NCBI RefSeq assembly: GCF_000196615.1
Contig: NC_014306.1
Coordinates: forward strand, 1,736,001-1,800,000
DNA length: 64,000 bases
Source: Erwinia billingiae Eb661
GTDB taxonomy: Bacteria; Pseudomonadota; Gammaproteobacteria; Enterobacterales; Enterobacteriaceae
Direction: 5' to 3'
Below are positions 57,689-64,000 of this stretch, piece after piece. A program made the translations under genes and the position numbers. Below the pieces are notes generated by a model. It was given only the letters and a program-made list of their open reading frames with translations. It did no database searches and was not told the origin of the DNA. How positions within the stretch are numbered: the first letter of the stretch is position 1; every line of letters begins with the position of its first letter.

Positions 57689-58481
57689 CTCAACCTTTAG
57701 CCGCCGGTCAGGTACGTCGACCTTTAACCGCGCCTGGCGCATTGCGATGACGGGGATCTGTTTCACCCTGTTTGGCCTCGGTGGTCTGATGCTGTCGCTG
57801 GTGTGGTTCAATTTGCTGCTGCTGGTGCAGCGCAACCCTGAACGCCGACGCCAGTGGGCCCGCCGCAGTATTTCCTGCAGCTTTCGCTTCTTTATGCGCA
57901 CCATGACCTTTCTGGGCGTGCTGGATTACCGCATTGAAGGGGCTGAAATCCTGCGCAGCGATCGCCGCTGCCTGGTGGTGGCTAACCATCCCTCGTTAAT
58001 CGACTACGTGATGCTGGCATCGGTGATGCCGGACGTGGATTGCCTGGTGAAGGCCGATTTGCAGCGCAACGTTTTTCTGCGTGGCGTGGTGCGCTCAGCT
58101 AACTACCTGGTTAACAGCCAGGCCGAAACCCTGCTGCCCGATTGTCAGCAGCGTCTGGCGAAGGGCGAAGCAATCATGATCTTCCCGGAGGGAACCCGCA
58201 CACGTTATGGTGAGCCGCTGAAACTCCAGCGCGGTGCGGCAAATATTGCCGTGCGCTGCCAGTGCGATTTGCGTATTGTGCACATCCGATGCAGCCAGCG
58301 AATGCTGGACAAACAGAGCCGCTGGTACGAGGTCCCGCCGGAAAAGCCGCTGTTCACCGTCACGGTGGGGCAGCGCATCGACAGTCAGCAATTTATGGCA
58401 GGGGATGAAGATGCACAGGCGCTGGCCGCCCGCCATCTGACCCACTATTTGCAACAGGCATTAACCCCAGAACATCAATAA
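57681..58481 (+). CDS. apeD: APE lysophospholipid-type acyltransferase ApeD
   Basis: 266 aa PlsC-like acyltransferase with an N-terminal membrane helix (about 20-46), HX4D motif in ANHPSLIDYVML and the FPEGTRTRYG motif. Presumed to act in anchoring the polyene to a lipid. Confidence 0.87.
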   Translation: MTDSTFSRRSGTSTFNRAWRIAMTGICFTLFGLGGLMLSLVWFNLLLLVQRNPERRRQWARRSISCSFRFFMRTMTFLGVLDYRIEGAEILRSDRRCLVVANHPSLIDYVMLASVMPDVDCLVKADLQRNVFLRGVVRSANYLVNSQAETLLPDCQQRLAKGEAIMIFPEGTRTRYGEPLKLQRGAANIAVRCQCDLRIVHIRCSQRMLDKQSRWYEVPPEKPLFTVTVGQRIDSQQFMAGDEDAQALAARHLTHYLQQALTPEHQ

Positions 58482-58497
58482 TTATTCGGAAACAGGT

Positions 58498-58764
58498 ATG
58501 GAAGAGCTAGCGCTTGAAATAAAACAGATGATCATCGACACCCTCAATCTGGAAGAGATTGCCGCGGAAGAGATCGACAGCGAAGCCCCGTTATTCGGCG
58601 ACGGACTGGGGCTGGACTCAATCGATGCGCTGGAACTTGGCCTGGCGGTGAAAAATCGCTACGGCGTGGTGCTCTCCGCCGAGAGCGAGGAGATGCGTCA
58701 GCATTTTTATTCCGTCTTCACGCTGGCGGCCTTTATCCTCAGCCAGCGCAAGCTGGGTGCCTGA
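58498..58764 (+). CDS. apeE: APE acyl carrier protein ApeE
   Basis: 88 aa ACP. The phosphopantetheine Ser lies in LGLDSIDALELG. One of two tandem ACPs that carry the growing polyene. Confidence 0.88.
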   Translation: MEELALEIKQMIIDTLNLEEIAAEEIDSEAPLFGDGLGLDSIDALELGLAVKNRYGVVLSAESEEMRQHFYSVFTLAAFILSQRKLGA

Positions 58765-58786
58765 TCCTTAACATCGCGAGTTATTT

Positions 58787-59035
58787 ATGGATAAGAATGA
58801 AATTTATCAGGAAGTTACCGGGCTGCTGGTAAAACTTTTTGAATTAGATGCGGATGACATTAAGCCTGAGTCGCGGCTGTATGAAGACCTGGAACTGGAC
58901 AGCATTGATGCGGTGGACATGGTCGTGCATTTGCAGAAACGCATCGGGCGCAAAATCAAGCCTGAGATGTTTAAAGCCGTGCGCACGGTGCAGGATGTGG
59001 TCGACGCGGTTGACCAACTGATCCGCGAAGGGTAA
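58787..59035 (+). CDS. apeF: APE acyl carrier protein ApeF
   Basis: 82 aa ACP, Ser in LELDSIDAVDMV. Distinct in sequence from ApeE, so the pair probably serves different steps (starter versus elongation). Confidence 0.88.
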   Translation: MDKNEIYQEVTGLLVKLFELDADDIKPESRLYEDLELDSIDAVDMVVHLQKRIGRKIKPEMFKAVRTVQDVVDAVDQLIREG

Positions 59036-59045
59036 TCCGGCTTAC

Positions 59046-59606
59046 ATGCAGCGGCTGTTGCAGGCTGTCAGCGCGGTGATGATGATTGCCTGGCCGTTTC
59101 TGGTCTGGCTCTCTCTGACGCATCCGGCCTGGCGCTGGCTGTTGCCTTTGGCCGCGGTCCTGTTTTTACTGCGCTGGCTGGCATTACGCGGGCAACATGG
59201 CGCGCTTTCGCTGGTGGGGAAATGGCTGGCGCTGGCCGGGGCAGGGTTGAGCCTCAGCAGCCTGTTCCTTCGCGATCATCATCTGTTGTTGTGGTATCCG
59301 GTGATGGTCAATGGGCTGATGCTGCTGCTGTTTGGCAGTTCGTTATTCAGCCGGATGCCGCTGGTTGAACGGCTGGCGCGGCTGCGTGAACCCGATCTGC
59401 CGCCGCGCGCGATCCGATGGACCCGGCGCGTGACGCAAATCTGGTGTCTGTTCTTCATTTTTAATGGCAGCGTCGCGCTGGTGACCTGCCTGATTAACAA
59501 TCTTCTTTGGTGGACGTGGTGGAACGGGCTGGTCAGTTATCTGTTGATGGGACTGTTGATGGCGAGCGAATGGCTGCTGCGTCAGCGAATGAGAAAGCAG
59601 GCATGA
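59046..59606 (+). CDS. apeG: APE cluster membrane protein ApeG
   Basis: 186 aa integral membrane protein (COG4648 type) with four to five helices and a central PPRAIRWTRRVTQIWCLFFI motif. Stop overlaps apeH start (ATGA). Role unassigned. Confidence 0.83.
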   Translation: MQRLLQAVSAVMMIAWPFLVWLSLTHPAWRWLLPLAAVLFLLRWLALRGQHGALSLVGKWLALAGAGLSLSSLFLRDHHLLLWYPVMVNGLMLLLFGSSLFSRMPLVERLARLREPDLPPRAIRWTRRVTQIWCLFFIFNGSVALVTCLINNLLWWTWWNGLVSYLLMGLLMASEWLLRQRMRKQA

Positions 59607-60946
59607 GCCAGGCGCTGCCTGTCGCACAATGGCTGACGTACTCCGCTGAAGGGCCAATCGCCCGCCGGGGATCTCAACTGTTCACGCGCCAGCACTGGCA
59701 GCGTGAGGTGCTGATCCTGGGCCACGCGTTGCTGGCCCGGCCGCAACAGAAGTGGGCGCTGTGCTTTGAGGACAGCTACCTGTTCAGCATCGCGCTGCTG
59801 GCCGCGCTGCATGCCGGCAAAGTCCCGGTGGTCCCCGGTCATTGCCGCGAATCTTTGTTGCAGGAACAGAGCAGCGAGTTTGACGCGGTGTTAACCGACA
59901 TGCCGCTGGCGCTCAGCTGCCCGGTGGTCAACCTGACTGAATCTGCGGCCGGTAATGAGCCTCTGCCCGCGTTGCCGCCGATTGACCCGCAAGCCTGTAT
60001 CGTCTTATTCACCTCCGGGTCGACCGGAACGCCGCGACAAATCGTTAAACCCGTGAGCTGCCTGGATGAAGAAGCCCGCTGGCTGGCGGATCGCTGGGGC
60101 GAGCGTCTTGAGGGATGCACCGTGATCGCCACGGTCAGCCATCAACATCTGTATGGTCTGACGTTCCGACTCATTTTGCCGTTAGCGCTCGGTCTGGTAT
60201 TTGACTGCCGCCAGGTCTTTTACAGCGAGCAGCTGTCCGCGCAGGATCCGCACCTGAAATTCGCATTAATCAGCAGTCCGGCCTTTTTGCGCCGTCTGGA
60301 TCGCACCCTTGCCGCACCGGATTGCCGACTGATCGTTTCGGCGGGCGGCGTACTGCCGTGGACCAGCGCGCAGGAGGTGAACAGCTGGCTTAAGCTGCCG
60401 GTGGATGAGATTTATGGCAGTACCGAAACCGGCGTGCTGGCGACCCGCAGCCGCGCAGCAGAAGACGAACTTTGGCAGCCGTTCAGCGGCGTGCAGTTCA
60501 GGCAGGATCATCAGCAGCGCTGGTGGGCCACGTCTCCGCTGATATCGGAGCCAGAAGGGCTGCAGCTGGACGATAAACTGCAGTTTACCGCCGTGGGCTT
60601 TCAGCTGTGTGGCCGCTACGATCGCATTGTGAAAATTGAAGACAAGCGCGTCTCGCTCAGTGAGATTGAACGACGATTGCTGGCGCTGCCGCAGGTGGTT
60701 GATGCCGTCGCACTTTCGGTCAGCCGCCCTGAGCGCAGTGGCATTGGCGTGGTACTGGTGCTGAATGCCGCCTACAGTGAGCAGCAGCTGATCCAGCTCA
60801 AGCGCGACTGGCGTCATGAGCTGCATCGCTGGCTGGAGCCCGTGGCCATGCCGCGTTACTGGCGGATCGTAGAGACGATCCCGCACAACAGTCAGAGCAA
60901 GCGTGCCTGGCCGCAAATACAGGAGTTATTTTATGCTGCCCGTTGA
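59603..60946 (+). CDS. apeH: APE acyl-AMP ligase ApeH
   Basis: 447 aa adenylate-forming enzyme that loads 4-hydroxybenzoate onto an ACP as starter. ATP-binding P-loop IVLFTSGSTGTPRQIVK, EIYGSTETGVLATR, and the C-terminal GRYDRIVKIEDKRVSLSEIE hinge are present. I use ATG 59603, coupled to apeG, not the longer frame from 59507. Confidence 0.9.
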   Translation: MSQALPVAQWLTYSAEGPIARRGSQLFTRQHWQREVLILGHALLARPQQKWALCFEDSYLFSIALLAALHAGKVPVVPGHCRESLLQEQSSEFDAVLTDMPLALSCPVVNLTESAAGNEPLPALPPIDPQACIVLFTSGSTGTPRQIVKPVSCLDEEARWLADRWGERLEGCTVIATVSHQHLYGLTFRLILPLALGLVFDCRQVFYSEQLSAQDPHLKFALISSPAFLRRLDRTLAAPDCRLIVSAGGVLPWTSAQEVNSWLKLPVDEIYGSTETGVLATRSRAAEDELWQPFSGVQFRQDHQQRWWATSPLISEPEGLQLDDKLQFTAVGFQLCGRYDRIVKIEDKRVSLSEIERRLLALPQVVDAVALSVSRPERSGIGVVLVLNAAYSEQQLIQLKRDWRHELHRWLEPVAMPRYWRIVETIPHNSQSKRAWPQIQELFYAAR

Positions 60947-61280
60947 ACTCTCCTGCCAGCAACAGGCTGATCAGGCGGAACTGGTATTGCTCGTTGATGC
61001 CGATCTGTTCTGGTTTCAGGGACATTTTCCCGCGCAACCGATCCTGCCCGGCGTTGCCCAGCTGGATTGGGTGATGCATTACGGCATCGCTTTGCTGGCG
61101 CCGGGCAAACAGTTCTCCGCCATCGAAAATATCAAATTTCAGCAGCCGATCCTGCCGGGGAAAACCCTCAGGCTGACGCTCAGCTGGCAGGAAGCGAAAA
61201 ACTGGCTGCTTTTCGACTACCACATCCTCGACGGTGAACAGCCTTTGCGTGCCAGTAGCGGGAAAATCGCGCTGTGCTAA
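60933..61280 (+). CDS. apeI: APE hot-dog dehydratase ApeI
   Basis: 115 aa from MLPVELS (SD AGGAG). Hot-dog fold with FabZ-like motif GHFPAQPILPG: catalytic His31 and, at the second catalytic position, Asp45 (LDW) instead of the FabZ Glu, as in FabA. Dehydrates ACP-bound 3-hydroxyacyl intermediates. Confidence 0.87.
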   Translation: MLPVELSCQQQADQAELVLLVDADLFWFQGHFPAQPILPGVAQLDWVMHYGIALLAPGKQFSAIENIKFQQPILPGKTLRLTLSWQEAKNWLLFDYHILDGEQPLRASSGKIALC

Positions 61281-62968
61281 CGGCAAACTTCTCGCCCTGC
61301 GTGGTGATCCCTTGCTACAACCACGGTGCGATGATGGCCTCGGTGCTGGCCAGGCTGGCGCCGTTTAATCTTGCGGTATTTATCGTTGATGACGGCAGTG
61401 ATGAAGCGACACGCCTCCAGCTTGAGCCATTACGCAACGCGCAGGTGACGTTGATCCGTCTGGCTGAAAACCAGGGCAAGGGCGCGGCGGTGATGCGTGG
61501 GCTGCAGGTGGCTGCGGAGGCGGGATTCAGCCATGCGCTGCAGGTAGATGCCGATGGTCAGCACCAGATTGAAGACTGCCCGCAGATGCTGGCTGAAGCC
61601 CGGCAGCATCCGCAATGCCTGATTTCGGGCCAGCCGGTGTACGACGATTCAATACCAAAATCCCGCCTGTACGGCCGCTATATCACCCATTTCTGGGTCT
61701 GGGTCGAAACGTTGTCGTTCTCAATCAGGGACAGCATGTGCGGATTCCGCGTGTATCCGCTGGCCCCCACGCTGGCACTGGCCACCCGTCATCCCATCGG
61801 TCAGCGGATGGATTTCGATACCGAAATCATGGTGCGCCTGTACTGGGCCGGAACCCCAAGCCGCTTTATCGCCACCCGCGTGACCTATCCGCAGGACGGG
61901 GTGTCACACTTTGATGCCCTGCACGATAATGTGCGTATCTCGTGGATGCATACCCGGTTGTTCTTCGGCATGTTGCCGCGCATCCCGTCGCTGCTCAGGC
62001 GCCCGTGTGGCGAGCATTGGGCGCAGACGAAGGAGCGAAAAGGGCTGGCGGGCCTCAAGTTTATGCTGTGGATCTACCGCATTTTTGGTCGCGGCATCTT
62101 TACGCTGTTTCTCTGGCCGGTGATTGGCTTCTACTGGTTAAGCGGCGGCCCGCAGCGCGAGGCTTCACGCCAGTGGTTGCAGACGGTGAAAACGGTTGCG
62201 GCGCAAAAAAACCAGCCATTGCCCGCGCGCATGACCAGCTTTCATCATTTCCTGCGCTTCGGCGAGGCGATGCTGCAGAAGATCGCCAGCTGGCGCGGCG
62301 ATCTGCGCTGGGGCAAAGAGATCGATTTTGCTGCGGGTGCAGAGCAGGCGCTGGCTGCGGGCCAGACTGGCGGCAGACTGATCCTCGCGTCGCATCTCGG
62401 TGATATCGAAGCCTGCCGCGCGCTGGCGCAACAGGTCAGCGGGCTGGTGATCAATGCGCTGGTGTTTACCGATAACGCCGAGCGTTTCCGTCAGGTAATG
62501 GATGAGATTGCGCCAGAAGCCAGCAAGCATGTGATCCCGGTCAGCAACATTGGCCCTGAGACCGCTATCCTGCTACAGCAGAAGCTGGACGCGGGCGAAT
62601 GGGTGGCTATCGTTGGCGACCGCACGGCGGTGAACCGTCAGCGCGGCGGCGTAAGACGGGTGATCTGGAGCAACTTCCTTGGCAAGCCGGCCCCGTTTCC
62701 GCAGGGGCCCTTTGTGCTGGCTGCCGCACTGCGTTGTCCGGTGCTGCTGATGTTTGCCCTGCGCGAGCAGGGGCAACTGAAGCTGCATTGTGAACCCTTT
62801 GCCGATCCGCTGCTGTTGCCCCGGGCCACCCGGCAACAGGCATTGCAGGACGCGGTCGATCGTTATGCCGCCAGGCTGGAGCATCATGCGCTGATCGCGC
62901 CGCTGGACTGGTTTAATTTTTTTGATTACTGGCAGCTGCCGGATCAACCGCAAGATAAAGAGGAGTAA
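61274..62968 (+). CDS. apeJ: APE glycosyltransferase-acyltransferase fusion ApeJ
   Basis: 564 aa, GTG start overlapping apeI by 7 bp. Residues about 8-230 form a GT2 domain (VVIPCYNHG, VFIVDDGSD, ALQVDADGQHQ). Residues about 290-560 form an LpxL/HtrB-like acyltransferase with HX4E in ASHLGDIEACR and GDRTAVNRQRGG. A hydrophobic segment (LFLWPVIGFYWL) separates them. Likely builds the lipid/sugar anchor of the pigment in the envelope. Confidence 0.87.
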   Translation: MLTANFSPCVVIPCYNHGAMMASVLARLAPFNLAVFIVDDGSDEATRLQLEPLRNAQVTLIRLAENQGKGAAVMRGLQVAAEAGFSHALQVDADGQHQIEDCPQMLAEARQHPQCLISGQPVYDDSIPKSRLYGRYITHFWVWVETLSFSIRDSMCGFRVYPLAPTLALATRHPIGQRMDFDTEIMVRLYWAGTPSRFIATRVTYPQDGVSHFDALHDNVRISWMHTRLFFGMLPRIPSLLRRPCGEHWAQTKERKGLAGLKFMLWIYRIFGRGIFTLFLWPVIGFYWLSGGPQREASRQWLQTVKTVAAQKNQPLPARMTSFHHFLRFGEAMLQKIASWRGDLRWGKEIDFAAGAEQALAAGQTGGRLILASHLGDIEACRALAQQVSGLVINALVFTDNAERFRQVMDEIAPEASKHVIPVSNIGPETAILLQQKLDAGEWVAIVGDRTAVNRQRGGVRRVIWSNFLGKPAPFPQGPFVLAAALRCPVLLMFALREQGQLKLHCEPFADPLLLPRATRQQALQDAVDRYAARLEHHALIAPLDWFNFFDYWQLPDQPQDKEE

Positions 62969-62970
62969 CA

Positions 62971-63393
62971 GTGTTTAACGACCCGCGTTTTACTGTTGAT
63001 GTTGAGCTGACCATTCCTTTCCATGATGTGGATGCGATGGGCGTGGTCTGGCACGGCAACTATTTCCGTTATTTTGAGATTGCCCGCGAAAAACTGCTCG
63101 GCACGTTCAACTACGGCTACCGCGAAATGAAAGCCTCCGGCTATCTGTGGCCGGTGGTGGATACCCGGGTGAAATACCGCGCGGCGCTGACCTTTGAGCA
63201 GACCATCCGCGTGCGCGCCACGCTGGACGAGATTGAAAACCGCCTGCGGATTAACTACCAGATTTTCGATGCCCACAGCGGCCAGCGGACCACCACCGGC
63301 TACACCATTCAGGTGGCGGTGGAAGAGGGCAGCCATGAGCTGAGCTTTGTCTCGCCGCCGATTTTGTTTGAGCGCCTGGGAGTGCAGCCATGA
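62971..63393 (+). CDS. apeK: APE acyl-thioesterase ApeK
   Basis: 140 aa hot-dog thioesterase (4HBT type) with FHDVDAMGVVWHGNYFRYFE carrying the Asp; GTG start with AGGAG. Expected to hydrolyse or proof-read ACP-bound products. Confidence 0.87.
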   Translation: MFNDPRFTVDVELTIPFHDVDAMGVVWHGNYFRYFEIAREKLLGTFNYGYREMKASGYLWPVVDTRVKYRAALTFEQTIRVRATLDEIENRLRINYQIFDAHSGQRTTTGYTIQVAVEEGSHELSFVSPPILFERLGVQP

Positions 63394-63995
63394 TGAAGTC
63401 TCTGCTTGCGGGACTGCTGTTACTCAGCGCCGCCGCTCAGGCCGTCACGCTGGACGATTTACAGCAGCGTTTCGCCAGCCAGCCGGTGGTGCGGGCGGAC
63501 TTCAGCCAGCTGCGTGAAATCAAAGGGATGGCGCAACCGCTGAAATCCAGCGGTGAACTGCTGATCGCGCAGGATAAAGGGCTGTGGTGGCATCAGGCCA
63601 AACCGTTCCCGCTGACGCTGGTGCTGGATGACAAGCGCATGGTGCAGGTGATGAACGGCCAGGCGCCGCAGATTATCACCGCCGACAGCAATCCGCAGAT
63701 GTTCCAGTTTAACCATCTGATGCGGGCGCTATTCCAGGCCGATCGCCAGGTACTGGAGCAGAATTTTTCGCTGGACTTCAGCGATCTCGGCCAGCAGAAA
63801 TGGCAGCTGGTGCTGACGCCGAAAACCTCGCCGCTGGATAAACTGTTCAACACCATCACCCTGCAGGGCGCGGAGTATCTGGATGTGATTAAGCTGAACG
63901 ATCGTCAGGGTGACAACACCGACATCACGCTGAGTCACCAGCGCCTGACGCCTGCCAGCCTGACCGATGAAGAGCAGAAGCGTTTTGATTTCTAA
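63390..63995 (+). CDS. apeL: APE LolA-like outer-membrane carrier ApeL
   Basis: 201 aa with signal peptide (MMKSLLAGLLLLSAAAQA) and LolA-like fold. Overlaps apeK (ATGA). Probably chaperones the lipidated polyene across the periplasm. The next gene, expected to be the MMPL-type exporter apeM, begins beyond the window end. Confidence 0.87.
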   Translation: MMKSLLAGLLLLSAAAQAVTLDDLQQRFASQPVVRADFSQLREIKGMAQPLKSSGELLIAQDKGLWWHQAKPFPLTLVLDDKRMVQVMNGQAPQIITADSNPQMFQFNHLMRALFQADRQVLEQNFSLDFSDLGQQKWQLVLTPKTSPLDKLFNTITLQGAEYLDVIKLNDRQGDNTDITLSHQRLTPASLTDEEQKRFDF

Positions 63996-64000
63996 GTCAC

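Overview
The window is chromosomal DNA of an enterobacterium. Gene order from ycbX to rutR follows the Escherichia coli 21-23 min region almost gene for gene: rlmKL-uup-pqiABC-rmf-fabA-lonH-matP-ompA-sulA-sxy-yccS/F-helD-mgsA-yccT-yccU-hspQ-rlmI-yccX-tusE-yccA-serT-agp-yccJ-wrbA-ymdF-rut. The sdiA-yecF-uvrY-uvrC-pgsA-glyW-cysT-leuZ block follows later. A LuxI-type synthase beside sdiA and an aryl-polyene cluster point to the Erwiniaceae (Erwinia/Pantoea-like). The genus is an inference, not something the sequence proves.

Region 1 (1-24.4 kb) is conserved core: ribosome modification and hibernation (rlmKL, rmf, rlmI, tusE), envelope lipid transport (pqiABC), unsaturated fatty acid synthesis (fabA, with FadR- and FabR-type operators), cell division and chromosome organisation (sulA with a LexA box, matP), and ompA. 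Many genes end in convergent pairs with shared bidirectional terminators or overlapping stop codons.

Region 2 (24.6-40.5 kb) has two identical tRNA-Ser(UGA) genes and a glucose-1-phosphatase (agp) carrying an unusual ~120-residue Ala/Lys-rich tail. An aldehyde dehydrogenase, yccJ-wrbA and ymdF follow. The complete pyrimidine-catabolic operon rutABCDEFG has a recognisable sigma-54 promoter and RutR operator next to rutR. Then come cycA, an extensin-like protein and a membrane protein.

Region 3 (41.2-47.1 kb) is the quorum-sensing and BarA/UvrY region. sdiA is followed by a divergent luxI homologue, and a perfect 20-bp lux-box palindrome lies between them. glpM, yecF, uvrY, uvrC, pgsA and three tRNA genes follow.

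Region 4 (47.1-51.3 kb) is an accessory patch next to tRNA-Leu. It holds an orphan Hcp-type T6SS protein, STM2901-family and DUF1493 genes, two small zinc-knuckle proteins, and a DUF2000/AraC pair.

Region 5 (51.4-64 kb) holds a MarR-regulated tripartite efflux operon (DHA2 pump, HlyD adaptor, NodT-type outer-membrane factor) and a small lipoprotein. The first ten genes of an aryl polyene (APE) pigment cluster, apeC to apeL, follow. The cluster runs off the right edge; its exporter, ketoreductase and main ketosynthases are not in view.

The most interesting signals are the SdiA-LuxI pair with two stacked operator palindromes, the Agp tail, the Hcp patch, and a small ORF overlapping the sxy start.
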